Positions 1 through 8,072 of a DNA stretch of 64,000 nucleotides are shown here, in pieces. The notes below the pieces were generated by a model, which worked only from the letters and a program-made list of their open reading frames with translations, did no database searches and had not been told where the DNA came from. A program made the position numbers and the translations under genes. How positions within the stretch are numbered: position 1 is the stretch's first letter; each line of letters opens with the position of its first letter. Source of the DNA: Clostridiales bacterium (GTDB lineage Bacteria > Bacillota > Clostridia > Lachnospirales > Lachnospiraceae); contig JAAYHD010000021.1 in NCBI GenBank assembly GCA_012735495.1, positions 28,209 to 92,208 of the forward strand. Direction: 5' to 3'.

Positions 1-372
1 GTTGATTTTATAGAAGAAAGGTCGCCGCAGATTGTTACCGAGTACAGAAACAAGCTGTTGGCCAAGGTAAACGAGCTTCTTCAGGATACCAATGTTGATG
101 AGAGCATTCTTGTTACCGAAGTTATTGTATATGCGGATAAAATATGTGTGGATGAAGAAACCGTCCGCCTAAAAAGCCATATAGAAAATATGATAAGTAC
201 TTTGGACGAAAGTGAAAATGTTGGCCGAAAGCTTGATTTTATCGCGCAGGAAATGAACAGGGAGGCCAATACCATTTTGTCCAAGGTAAGCGATATTGAA
301 ATTACAAACAAGGCCATCGACCTAAAGACCGAGATTGAAAAGGTCAGGGAACAGATTCAGAATATTGAATAA
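1..372 (+). CDS. yicC: YicC/YloC-family endoribonuclease, C-terminal part
   Basis: This open frame runs in from the left edge, so only the last 123 residues of a protein usually near 290 are present. Members of this family are RNA endonucleases that act in mRNA turnover. The visible part is the conserved helical C-terminal region, rich in charged residues, including the stretch RKLDFIAQEMNREANTI that is diagnostic of YicC/YloC. The stop is 24 bases before remA, the usual neighbour in Clostridia and Bacilli, so the two are probably cotranscribed. The start lies outside the window. Confidence 0.9.
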   Translation, partial: VDFIEERSPQIVTEYRNKLLAKVNELLQDTNVDESILVTEVIVYADKICVDEETVRLKSHIENMISTLDESENVGRKLDFIAQEMNREANTILSKVSDIEITNKAIDLKTEIEKVREQIQNIE

Positions 373-396
373 GCGTATACGAAAAGGGGAACGACT

Positions 397-687
397 TTGA
401 ACAGATTGATTAATATCGGTTTTGGCAATGTTGTTAACTCCAGCAAAATAATAGGTATTGTCAGTCCGGATGCCGCTCCGGTCAAGCGTATGGTGCAGAC
501 GGCCAAGGATAACGGGATGGCTATTGATGCGACCTGCGGCCGAAAGACCAAATCCGTAATAGTAACCGACAGCGGGCATCTGATATTGTCGTCCCTGCTT
601 CCGGATACGATTACAAGCAGGGTTAACCAGTACTATGACGATAATAACGGAATGAATACGGGCAATAATAACAGGCACGCGCAGTAG
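397..687 (+). CDS. remA: RemA-family DNA-binding regulator (DUF370)
   Basis: This 96-residue protein matches the RemA/DUF370 family. In Bacillus subtilis RemA is a DNA-binding activator of biofilm matrix genes; in Clostridia its role is less clear. The core from residue 1 to about 80 has the family pattern INIGFGNVV, then IVSPDAAPVKR, then DATCGRKTKSVI. The start is TTG behind AAGGGG. The last 15 or so residues are Asn/Gly-rich and extend past the usual end of the family at about 89 residues. yicC precedes it. Guanylate kinase normally follows, but here rpoZ comes next after only about 50 bases. Confidence 0.9.
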   Translation: MNRLINIGFGNVVNSSKIIGIVSPDAAPVKRMVQTAKDNGMAIDATCGRKTKSVIVTDSGHLILSSLLPDTITSRVNQYYDDNNGMNTGNNNRHAQ

Positions 688-738
688 CTTTTACTGCAGT
701 GTATACTATAAATCATATTGGAAAGAAGGAGATATGAA

Positions 739-993
739 ATGCTGCATCCGTCATATTCAGACTTAATGAAGAATGTAAACAATGAAAAGGAGTTGGATGA
801 GCATCCTGAAATAACCAGCAGATATTCGTTGGTTATAGCGACAGCAAAACGCGCAAGACAGCTCATTAACGGAGCCGAGCCGTTGGTAGACTCAAAGAGC
901 CAGCATAAACCCCTATCAGTAGCAATCCAGGAATTCTATGAAGGCAAGGTTAAAATACTCACCGACGAAGAAATACAGAAGGAAGGGGCATAA
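739..993 (+). CDS. rpoZ: RNA polymerase omega subunit
   Basis: This 84-residue protein is the small omega subunit that helps assemble RNA polymerase by binding the beta-prime subunit. It shows the family core SRYSLVIATAKRARQL followed by a short Lys-rich segment and a C-terminal EFYEGKVKIL. I placed the start at ATG 739 because AGGAG lies 7 bases upstream; an upstream in-frame TTG at 718 has no such site. It follows remA directly and is closed by a hairpin downstream. Confidence 0.92.
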   Translation: MLHPSYSDLMKNVNNEKELDEHPEITSRYSLVIATAKRARQLINGAEPLVDSKSQHKPLSVAIQEFYEGKVKILTDEEIQKEGA

Positions 994-1018
994 TCCTTTA
1001 ATAATCCTATAACTTCAT

Positions 1019-1058
1019 AAGCACTTTCATATTAATAATCAATATGAAGGTGCTTTAT
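1019..1058 (+). terminator. Terminator hairpin after rpoZ
   Basis: A 15-base stem (1019-1033 with 1041-1055, one G-U-type mismatch) with a 7-base loop follows rpoZ. The T tract after it is short (TTTAT), so termination may be partial. Confidence 0.65.
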
Positions 1059-1104
1059 CGTTGCATGATGATGGCGGCTATTCTTGAACGAAAGGATTTT
1101 ACCG

Positions 1105-1785
1105 ATGATGTATAAAAAAGAGGACACTTATGCTGCTATGGCCGATTCCGACCTTGAACTAAACAACATATCATCAAATGACAATTATGATGTTAATGTC
1201 ATAGATGAAACTCCCGAAACCAAGGATCAGGCTGTAATAAAGCCAGGACATAAATCCAGGCTGAAAAGCTTTCTTTATGATTTGCTTTTCTATGCGTTTC
1301 TGATTTTTGTGAGCCTGTACATCATTCCAAATTACGTTCTGCAGCGTACCATTGTGGACGGTGAATCGATGGAAAACACCTTGTACGACGGAGACCATCT
1401 GTATGTGGAGAAGGTTTCATACAGGCTGGGGCTGCTTAAACGGTTCGACATCATCGTGTTTTATCCTTATGGCCGCGAAAATGACGAGTATTATGTGAAA
1501 CGAATCATCGGACTGCCGGGGGAGACGGTACAGATAATAGACGGCCGGATTTACATAAACGGCGAAGTCCTTGAAGAGGATTACGGCAAGGAACCCATAC
1601 TTGATCCCGGAAGGGCGGCTTCCCCGATAAAGCTGGGGAAGGATGAATATTTCGTCCTCGGGGACAACCGTAATATCAGCAAGGACAGCAGGTATGCCGT
1701 TGTCGGGAATGTGAAAAGAAAAAACATAGGCGGAAAGGCTTTTTTCAGGATAAGCCCGCTTAAGAGATTCGGCCCTATAGATTAA
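1105..1785 (+). CDS. lepB: Signal peptidase I
   Basis: Membrane serine protease that removes signal peptides from secreted preproteins. From ATG 1105 the protein has 226 residues: an acidic cytoplasmic N-terminal segment of about 50 residues, one membrane helix at about 56-76, then the catalytic domain outside. The catalytic serine is S88 in DGESMENTL and the general base is K132 in YYVKRIIGLPGE. The box FVLGDNRNISKDSR follows. AAAGGA lies 8 bases before ATG 1105, so I prefer this start to TTG 1084. The N-terminal acidic tail is longer than in most single-helix Sip enzymes. Confidence 0.93.
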   Translation: MMYKKEDTYAAMADSDLELNNISSNDNYDVNVIDETPETKDQAVIKPGHKSRLKSFLYDLLFYAFLIFVSLYIIPNYVLQRTIVDGESMENTLYDGDHLYVEKVSYRLGLLKRFDIIVFYPYGRENDEYYVKRIIGLPGETVQIIDGRIYINGEVLEEDYGKEPILDPGRAASPIKLGKDEYFVLGDNRNISKDSRYAVVGNVKRKNIGGKAFFRISPLKRFGPID

Positions 1786-1807
1786 TCTGGAAACTGAGCT
1801 TTTATGC

Positions 1808-1836
1808 TTGCATTTTGCATGTATATTAGGTAGAAT
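1808..1836 (+). promoter_or_regulatory. Probable sigma-A promoter for holA
   Basis: TTGCAT (1808-1813) and TAGAAT (1831-1836) are separated by 17 bases, just upstream of holA. The match is partial in both boxes. Confidence 0.5.
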
Positions 1837-1868
1837 AGGAATGTTCCGAAAGGAGTCCCGGTATATCC

Positions 1869-2843
1869 ATGAAAACGATAAGAGAGCATATAAAATCAGG
1901 GAGATTCAAGCAGTTCTACCTGCTGTACGGCAGTGAATCATATCTGATCAGGCTCTACAGGGACAAGCTTAAGGAAGCAATTCTCGGCGGCCATGACCAA
2001 ATGAACTTCAACCGTTTTGAAGGCAAGGATATCGATTTGAAAGAAGTGAATGATATTGCCCAGACCCTGCCGTTCATGGCGAATAAAAGGCTTATCCTGA
2101 TTGAGCAAAGCGGATTGTTCAAGGAACAGAGCATTTTGCCGGACATCCTTTCCGAAGCGCCGGAAAGCACGGTTTTCATTTTTACCGAGCAGGAGGCAGA
2201 CAAGCGCAACAAGGCATACAAGCTTGTGAATGACCGCGGAATCGTATCGGAAATGAAAACACTGGACGAGGAAAATCTCAGGATGTTTGTCGCATCGCTG
2301 TTAAAACAGGCAGGCAAGAGCATTACCCGGAACGTATGCGACTATCTTCTTGAGAAAACCGGAACTGATATGGACAATATAAGCAATGAGGTTGAGAAGC
2401 TTATATGTTATACAGAGGGTAAGGATATAATTGCAAAAGAAGATGTGGACGCGGTTGTCACCATACAGGTTACGGGCAAGATATTCCAAATGATGGACGC
2501 CATAGGATCGAAACAGCAGGACAGGGCATTATCCATGTATTATGATTTGCTGTCCGTCCGTGAAAAGCCTTCACATATTCTGTACCTTTTAATGAGACAT
2601 TTTAATATTCTGCTGCAGGTCAAGGAAATGGCGTTGAAGGGTTATTCGCCCGACCGGATGGCCGAGTATGTGGAAGCGCCTGCGTTTACCATATCAAAAT
2701 ACGCGGCCCAGGCAAGAAACTTTACGGTTAATCAGCTTGAAGAAGCATTAAGGATTGCCGCCGATACCGAAGAGGACATCAAGACAGGCAATATAAATGA
2801 TAAAATCGGCGTTGAGCTGATGATAATCGGCTTCAGCCGATGA
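1869..2843 (+). CDS. holA: DNA polymerase III subunit delta
   Basis: This 324-residue protein is the delta subunit of the clamp loader, which opens the beta sliding clamp at primed sites. The N-terminal AAA-like domain has the family signatures FYLLYGSESYLI and FMANKRLILIEQSG. The C-terminal collar region includes the HILYLLMRHFNILLQVKEM segment typical of HolA. The ATG has AAAGGAGT upstream. In many Firmicutes holA lies next to rpsT. Here a tRNA and two envelope genes separate them. Confidence 0.93.
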   Translation: MKTIREHIKSGRFKQFYLLYGSESYLIRLYRDKLKEAILGGHDQMNFNRFEGKDIDLKEVNDIAQTLPFMANKRLILIEQSGLFKEQSILPDILSEAPESTVFIFTEQEADKRNKAYKLVNDRGIVSEMKTLDEENLRMFVASLLKQAGKSITRNVCDYLLEKTGTDMDNISNEVEKLICYTEGKDIIAKEDVDAVVTIQVTGKIFQMMDAIGSKQQDRALSMYYDLLSVREKPSHILYLLMRHFNILLQVKEMALKGYSPDRMAEYVEAPAFTISKYAAQARNFTVNQLEEALRIAADTEEDIKTGNINDKIGVELMIIGFSR

Positions 2844-2853
2844 TATGGAATAT

Positions 2854-2939
2854 GGAAGCGTATCGAAGTGGTCATAACGAGCCGCACTCGAAATGCGGTT
2901 GTCCGCAAGGGCACGTGGGTTCGAATCCCACCGCTTCCG
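2854..2939 (+). tRNA. tRNA-Ser (anticodon CGA)
   Basis: The fold is a class II tRNA. The acceptor stem pairs GGAAGCG (2854-2860) with CGCTTCC (2932-2938), followed by discriminator G. The anticodon stem CCGCA/TGCGG encloses the loop CTCGAAA, giving anticodon CGA. A long variable arm TGTCC-GCAA-GGGCA and the T arm GTGGG-TTCGAAT-CCCAC follow. The long variable arm and discriminator G fit serine. CCA is not encoded. The gene lies 10 bases after holA and is probably read from the same transcript, with its own terminator behind it. Confidence 0.95.
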
Positions 2940-2950
2940 TTTTGTCAGAA

Positions 2951-3005
2951 AAAACAGGTAATAACGGGATAATCATATCCTGATTTTGCCTGTTTTATTA
3001 TTTTG
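2951..3005 (+). terminator. Terminator after tRNA-Ser
   Basis: AAAACAGG (2951-2958) pairs with CCTGTTTT (2989-2996), with a second inner stem GGATA/TATCC (2967-2971 with 2976-2980), followed by TATTATTTT. Confidence 0.75.
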
Positions 3006-3057
3006 CGTAACAAGACATGTTAAATACTATTATTTATTCAAAGAATTGTTATTTTTG

Positions 3058-3086
3058 TTTACAAATTCATAATTCTTATATATACT
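3058..3086 (+). promoter_or_regulatory. Sigma-A-type promoter for the zinc-ribbon membrane protein
   Basis: TTTACA (3058-3063) and TATACT (3081-3086) are 17 bases apart in a very AT-rich 200-base gap. The gap between tRNA-Ser and the next gene holds only this and the tRNA terminator. Confidence 0.65.
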
Positions 3087-3149
3087 AAAATTAATAATTT
3101 ATGTGTCTATAAAGCTTTACATAAATATTATTAATGGGAGGATTCTATT

Positions 3150-3860
3150 ATGGCATTTTGCTCAAATTGTGGTAAACAGATGGATGACAACGTAAAATTC
3201 TGTCCTGCATGCGGAACACAGAACCTTGCGTATCAAGCTCCACAATCCGCTCCCCAGGAGAGTCAGCCTCAACAGGCTGCACCTCAACAGGCGGCACCTC
3301 AGCAGGAACAGACCCAAGGTACACAACAGGCCGGACCCCAATACAGCCAGCCCCAAGGTCCTGCATATCAGCAGCAGAACCAGTATCAGTATTACCAGGG
3401 TGGTCCTCAGCAGCAGTATCAGGGTCCGCAGGGACAGGGCGCAAAGCCTAATTTCTTCCAGAAGCTTATGAACACACCCGATACCACATCGCAGTACGAC
3501 CCGAGAGATATCGCGGATAACAAGATTATGGCAGTGCTTGCGTATCTGGGTATCCTGGTACTGATACCGATGTTTGCTGCTCCCAAGAATTCCAGATACG
3601 CCCGTTTCCATGTAAGGCAAGGCTTTAACCTGTTTTTGTGCGATATAGCCGTATCCGTAATAAGCATTCTGTTAAGCTTTATCAAGGTAACCCGTTATAT
3701 ATGGGGAATTCCTTACAGGACCACGCCGGGTATTGTTGTTTTTATCAGTTGGCTGATAAGCATACCGGTACTTATTCTTACCATTATCGGCATAATTAAT
3801 GCCGTTCAGGGAAAAGCAAAAGAACTGCCTGTAATAGGTAAATACCAAATTATCAAGTAA
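3150..3860 (+). CDS. Zinc-ribbon membrane protein with Gln/Pro-rich linker
   Basis: Three parts are visible in 236 residues. Residues 4-22 form a zinc ribbon with two CxxC knuckles (CSNCG and CPACG). Residues about 27-105 are a low-complexity linker of Gln, Pro, Ala and Tyr. The C-terminal part from about 118 is hydrophobic with three or four membrane helices and resembles small DUF4870/Tic20-like domains. The pattern PKNSRYARFHVRQGFNLFL between helices fits that type. Function is unknown; such proteins are common in Clostridia. The ATG has GGGAGG upstream. It stands alone between its own promoter and terminator. The linker is repeat-rich DNA and probably length-variable. Confidence 0.75.
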   Translation: MAFCSNCGKQMDDNVKFCPACGTQNLAYQAPQSAPQESQPQQAAPQQAAPQQEQTQGTQQAGPQYSQPQGPAYQQQNQYQYYQGGPQQQYQGPQGQGAKPNFFQKLMNTPDTTSQYDPRDIADNKIMAVLAYLGILVLIPMFAAPKNSRYARFHVRQGFNLFLCDIAVSVISILLSFIKVTRYIWGIPYRTTPGIVVFISWLISIPVLILTIIGIINAVQGKAKELPVIGKYQIIK

Positions 3861-3896
3861 GCTTATACAGTACTGCCATATACATAATATGATTTA

Positions 3897-3932
3897 AAGC
3901 TCTGCTGAAAATAATTTCGGCAGAGCTTTTTT
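3897..3932 (+). terminator. Intrinsic terminator
   Basis: AAGCTCTGC pairs with GCAGAGCTT (stem extended by TGAAA/TTTCG) and is followed by a run of T. It closes the zinc-ribbon gene. The rest of the gap to 4092 is AT-rich with no gene. Confidence 0.85.
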
Positions 3933-4092
3933 ATGGTTTTTTTCCATATTATGTGTTATTATTAGTACGGATGATAAAAATAAATAAAAAATATATTATA
4001 TGCTAATAATATGCAACTGTGGTACATTTTGCATCGTCTAATATTTGACTGGAAAAGCGTGTTTCTATTTTATATGAGAGGAGAGAAGCATT

Positions 4093-6387
4093 ATGTTAAA
4101 GAAATTTACTTCATTAATGGTTTGCCTGGCATTGCTTTCAGGCTCCATATGTTCTTATGCGTCAGCCGAAGCAATATATGAAAAACCGGAAGCAACAGCA
4201 ATAGATATGGATTATGCCGTACCTTCAACATCCTACGTAAAAGGCACCGACCCGACGGAGGAAGCATTAAAGAATGCGATTATTTCCGTGAAGGAAAAAA
4301 TTGAAATACCCGATGATTATTCGGAATTCAATTATTATTATTACGGCTCAAATTCATATTCTGGCGCTTACTGGAGCCTGACATGGAGAAGACCGAGCGA
4401 TTACAGTTATATTGACGTAAGCCTGGATGCGGATAATAATATCATCAGTTATTACACATATGACTATTCCGAATACTATAGGGGAATCCCGTCATATCTT
4501 AAGGACGAGCTTAGGGACGAGGCGGAAGATTTTATTAAGCAGATAGCTCCGGACATAGCGGGAAAGCTTGAGTTGGTCAGTGCGGAATACAGCGGAGTAT
4601 TCAGCAATACCTATATTTATAATTTCCAAAGGATTGAAAACGGTGTTATCTTCCCTGACAATACCGTATCAGTAAGCGTAGATTCTGCCACGGGAAAGAT
4701 CAGAAACGCATCAATCAACTGGCTCAGAGGAGTTAAGGTTCCATCTGCCGACGTGAAGCTTGCCAAGGATGAGGCTGCAAAGATAATCGGCGAAAACCTT
4801 AAAATGAAGCTTTCCTATAAGACCAATTACTTCAGAATATTTGACGGTTCTCAAACCAAATATGAAAAGAAAGCTTTTTTGGTATATGAGCCCGACCTGC
4901 CATATATATCAGTGGATGCAAAAACCGGGGAGGTTTACCTGACTAAAAACGAATGGATAGTGATGGATTCTGTAAAATACGATGCAGAAGGCACTAACGA
5001 AGAGGCATTGATGCAAGGCGGAGGGTCCGTGAGTCTGACCGAAGAAGAGATGGCAAGAATCCGCGAGTTGGAGAATCTAATATCCAAGGATAAGGCAATT
5101 GAAATCGTTACATCGAATAAATACCTTTATATTGACGAAAGCCTTATAACCTATACCGCAGTTTTAACCCAGACATACAACACCAGTGAAAAAGACCGCA
5201 CGTATGTATGGAATATAACATTAAAGGACAGCAGGCCGGTGGATTACAGCAAGGATGAAGATACTTACCGCGCATATGCCTATGCGAGCGTTGACGCCAA
5301 AACAGGCAAGATTTTAAGCTTCTATGCAAGCCTGAGGAATTATTATGATTATGCCAGCGGAAAATGGATTCCTGTTGACATAAAGTATACAAGGGAGCAG
5401 GGACGGGAAATCCTTGAGAAATTCTTAATGAGCCAGGTAAAGAGCCGTTTTGAAAAGACACAGCTTGTTAAGGAGAATGACGATTATGTTGTATATTACA
5501 AGGATGACAAAACTCCGGTATACGGCGGATACTCCTACAACTATAACCGTTTCAACGAGGGAGTAGAGTTCCCTTACAACGGAATCTGCGGCTCGGTAGA
5601 CGGAATAACCGGAAAGATATATTATTTCGGTGTTAACTGGGATGACGATATTATCTTTGAATCGCCAAAGAATGCCATGTCTCCCGAGGAAGCCTTCAGG
5701 CATTATATCAGCAAAGACGGTTACGGTCTGAAATATGAAATTAATGTTCTGAACCAGTATGACCCTAACTATGGATCAAAAGAGCGTTATTATGATTATT
5801 CGGAAGCATACAAAGTGGATTATGAGATCCGTTTGGTGTACCGCCCGGACATTAATCCGGCTTATATATCACCGTTTACGGGAGAACAGCTTGATTACCG
5901 GGGAGAGGTATACACGACCGATGAACCGTATCACTACAGCGATATTGCAGATACCGAAGAAAACAGGGATATATTCCTTCTTGCAGATATGGATATCGGG
6001 TTCGAAGGGGGTAAATTCCTGCCAAACATGCTTGTAACCGAAGGCGAGGTAAATCAGCTTCTTGAGAAGCTGGGCTATTGGAGCTCCGACAACGAGGCCG
6101 CCAGCGCGTCCGACAAATTGATAACCAGGGAAGAGCTGGCATACACATTTATTAAGAAGCTCGGCATTGAGAGCATAGCCAGGATACCGGGTATATATAC
6201 AACGGGATACGCGGACGAATCCCTTATCAATAAGGATTATGTAGGCGCGGTTGCTCTGGCAAAAGGATTGAAGCTTATGCCCGACGACGGAAGCAGCCTG
6301 TTCAATCCGAAGAACAATATAACCAGAAGAGAGCTGGTCACCTTGCTGCTGCATTTTGCAAGAGCGGAAGCGGACAGATACTATTAG
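4093..6387 (+). CDS. Secreted YcdB/YcdC-repeat protein with S-layer homology domain
   Basis: This 764-residue protein starts with a Sec signal peptide (residues 1 to about 26, ending ASA). Most of it consists of PepSY-like YcdB/YcdC units. Recurring phrases such as VDAKTGEVYLT, VDAKTGKILSFYA and VDGITGKIYYFGVNW mark the ends of successive units. From about residue 630 an S-layer homology region follows, with ITREELAYTFIKKLG and NITRRELVTLLLHF, typical of wall-anchored Clostridial proteins. I infer an exported, cell-wall-attached protein. The function of YcdB/YcdC units is not established, although PepSY modules are thought to modulate peptidases. Tyr content is very high near the N-terminus. 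GAGAGGAGAG precedes the ATG. Confidence 0.82.
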   Translation: MLKKFTSLMVCLALLSGSICSYASAEAIYEKPEATAIDMDYAVPSTSYVKGTDPTEEALKNAIISVKEKIEIPDDYSEFNYYYYGSNSYSGAYWSLTWRRPSDYSYIDVSLDADNNIISYYTYDYSEYYRGIPSYLKDELRDEAEDFIKQIAPDIAGKLELVSAEYSGVFSNTYIYNFQRIENGVIFPDNTVSVSVDSATGKIRNASINWLRGVKVPSADVKLAKDEAAKIIGENLKMKLSYKTNYFRIFDGSQTKYEKKAFLVYEPDLPYISVDAKTGEVYLTKNEWIVMDSVKYDAEGTNEEALMQGGGSVSLTEEEMARIRELENLISKDKAIEIVTSNKYLYIDESLITYTAVLTQTYNTSEKDRTYVWNITLKDSRPVDYSKDEDTYRAYAYASVDAKTGKILSFYASLRNYYDYASGKWIPVDIKYTREQGREILEKFLMSQVKSRFEKTQLVKENDDYVVYYKDDKTPVYGGYSYNYNRFNEGVEFPYNGICGSVDGITGKIYYFGVNWDDDIIFESPKNAMSPEEAFRHYISKDGYGLKYEINVLNQYDPNYGSKERYYDYSEAYKVDYEIRLVYRPDINPAYISPFTGEQLDYRGEVYTTDEPYHYSDIADTEENRDIFLLADMDIGFEGGKFLPNMLVTEGEVNQLLEKLGYWSSDNEAASASDKLITREELAYTFIKKLGIESIARIPGIYTTGYADESLINKDYVGAVALAKGLKLMPDDGSSLFNPKNNITRRELVTLLLHFARAEADRYY

Positions 6388-6474
6388 TACTAATCATAAA
6401 TAGAAAACAGGCATTAAAGCGCATTCCGTTTATAAAGGCCGCAAGTGCATAAAAAAAAATAAAAGCAAAATAAT

Positions 6475-6498
6475 AAGGGTTGCTGTAAAGCAGCCCTT
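6475..6498. terminator. Bidirectional terminator between the SLH protein and rpsT
   Basis: AAGGGTTGCT (6475-6484) pairs with AGCAGCCCTT (6489-6498) around a GTAA loop. On the minus strand the stem is followed by a T-rich tract (6450-6470), which suits rpsT. On the plus strand TTTTATTA follows for the SLH gene. Confidence 0.8.
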
Positions 6499-6520
6499 AG
6501 CTTTTATTATCATTAAAAAT

Positions 6521-6784
6521 TTATGACAGGCTGTTAACTTTTTTGGTCAAACGGGATATTTTTCTTGCAGCCGAGTTCTTGTGAATAACACCCTTTGAAC
6601 GAGCCTTGTCGATTTCCGAAACTGCAACGGTAAGAGCCTGTTTTGCAAGTTCCTTATCCTGTGCGGCAACAGCAGCCTCGACCTTCTTAATCATAGTCTT
6701 GACCTTAGACCTGATTGCCTTGTTTCTTGCGGCTCTTTTTGCATTGACTAAGATTCGCTTCTTCGCTGATTTAATGTTAGCCAA
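6521..6784 (-). CDS. rpsT: 30S ribosomal protein S20
   Basis: S20 is a small helical protein that binds 16S rRNA early in 30S assembly. The 87-residue product begins [12 protein letters not shown] and has the family core [19 protein letters not shown] helices with a conserved [13 protein letters not shown] placed the start at TTG 6784 because GGAGG lies 7 bases upstream on the minus strand. An in-frame extension reaching 6907 would add about 41 unrelated residues and is most likely leader sequence. The gene is convergent with the SLH gene and divergent from gpr. Confidence 0.95.
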   Translation of the reverse strand: MANIKSAKKRILVNAKRAARNKAIRSKVKTMIKKVEAAVAAQDKELAKQALTVAVSEIDKARSKGVIHKNSAARKISRLTKKVNSLS

Positions 6785-6900
6785 TATTACACCTCCAATA
6801 TCATAAAATATCACAACCAATTGTTCCAAGAACAACATTGAGAGTGAAAATGCGTAACTTGGATTGGTGCTGTTTATTTTCAAATAAAGTTTCATTAATA

Positions 6901-6922
6901 CGGACACGGAACGGACACGGAC
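6901..6922 (-). repeat. 11-base tandem repeat in the rpsT leader
   Basis: Two direct copies (6901-6911 and 6912-6922) differ only at the last base. In the rpsT transcript they read TCCGTGTCCGT twice. They lie shortly after the predicted transcription start, about 120 bases before the start codon. No function is evident. Confidence 0.7.
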
Positions 6923-6946
6923 GTTCTAATGAAAACATACTACTAT

Positions 6947-6975
6947 ATAATAGTATACCGTTTAGATAATGTCAA
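6947..6975 (-). promoter_or_regulatory. Sigma-A promoter of rpsT
   Basis: On the minus strand TTGACA (6975-6970) and TATTAT (6952-6947) are 17 bases apart. This predicts a start near 6940 and a leader of about 155 bases, long enough for S20 autoregulation. Confidence 0.8.
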
Positions 6976-7073
6976 TACAAATTTTACGCTGCGCGGCGCC
7001 ATGCATATTTTATTCCTGTCTGCAAAAAATACTAATACATTGAAATCAATTTGGCAATAGGAATGGAGAAGGT

Positions 7074-8000
7074 ATGGACGATAAGGATTACAGGATAAGA
7101 ACGGACCTGGCCCTTGAGGCCAGGGAAAGCTTTCCCGATGATGACGTGGAGATTAAGGGAGTAACGCTGGACGAGGATTTTGATGAAGAAAACAATATAC
7201 GGATCACCACGGTTGTTATAAAGGATGAAGCGGGAGCAAAGGCCATGCAGAAGCCCATGGGTACGTATATTACCATAGAGGCTCCCGATATGAAGGATTC
7301 GTCCGAGGACTATAACAAGCCCGTATCGGAGCATGTGGAAAAGGTACTGAAAAAGCTGGCCGGGAATTTGCTTGGCGGGGAAGTGCTGGTGGTCGGGCTC
7401 GGAAACCGGGAGGTCACGCCGGACGCCCTGGGACCCTATGTTGTTGACAATTTGTTTGTCACAAGGCATTTGATCCGGGAATTCGGCAGTGAATTCAAGG
7501 AAAAGAACAAGCTGGGCAATGTCAGCGCCATATCTCCCGGAGTAATGGCACAGACCGGCATGGAAACCCTGGAAATCATTAAGGGGATAATAAAGGAAAC
7601 CGATCCGAAGCTTATCATAGTCATAGACGCCCTGGCATCAAGGAGCGTAAGAAGGCTGAATACCACCATTCAGCTTACCGATGCGGGAATAAGTCCCGGG
7701 TCGGGTGTGGGAAACAACCGGAAGGCTTTGAATGAAGAAACCCTGGGGGTCAAGGTGATTGCCATAGGTGTTCCTACCGTGGTTGACGCGGGGACTATTG
7801 TTGCCGATACCTTGACAAAATACATGGAGGAAAACGGATTCGGGGAAGAGGATATCTTTAAATTCATATCGGAGGTTAACGGCACACAGGTATACAACAT
7901 GTTTGTAACGCCCAAGAATATTGATGAGTTAGTCAAGCAGATAAGCTACACCATATCCGAGGCTCTCAATTCATGTTTTTCAGGCTCCGTCTTTGCCTAG
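7074..8000 (+). CDS. gpr: Germination protease (spore protease GPR)
   Basis: GPR degrades the small acid-soluble DNA-binding proteins when spores germinate. The 308-residue protein shows the N-terminal IRTDLALEA segment next to which the zymogen is processed. The core has TPDALGPYVVDNLFVTRHL, VSAISPGVMAQTGMET and VIDALASRS, all typical of the family. GGAG lies 5 bases before the ATG. A GCATA box at 7003 resembles the -35 of sigma-F/G promoters, but I see no convincing -10. It is followed by spoIIP and lepA in the usual Clostridial order. It is strong evidence that the organism sporulates. Confidence 0.95.
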   Translation: MDDKDYRIRTDLALEARESFPDDDVEIKGVTLDEDFDEENNIRITTVVIKDEAGAKAMQKPMGTYITIEAPDMKDSSEDYNKPVSEHVEKVLKKLAGNLLGGEVLVVGLGNREVTPDALGPYVVDNLFVTRHLIREFGSEFKEKNKLGNVSAISPGVMAQTGMETLEIIKGIIKETDPKLIIVIDALASRSVRRLNTTIQLTDAGISPGSGVGNNRKALNEETLGVKVIAIGVPTVVDAGTIVADTLTKYMEENGFGEEDIFKFISEVNGTQVYNMFVTPKNIDELVKQISYTISEALNSCFSGSVFA

Positions 8001-8072
8001 GTACTAAACGCAGGCTGTCTGAATATAATTAAATAGGTTTTTGACATAAGCGACATGGTTTTGGGAGAGGAC

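Noticed and set aside
4045..4073. TTGACT and TTTTAT, 17 bases apart, before the SLH protein gene
   Set aside because: Transcription would start at about the ribosome-binding site, leaving almost no leader.
6785..6907. N-terminal extension of S20
   Set aside because: The extension is unlike any S20, and a strong SD supports the TTG start at 6784.
7003..7031. Sigma-G/F promoter for gpr
   Set aside because: The GCATA box fits a -35, but no acceptable -10 lies at the right spacing.
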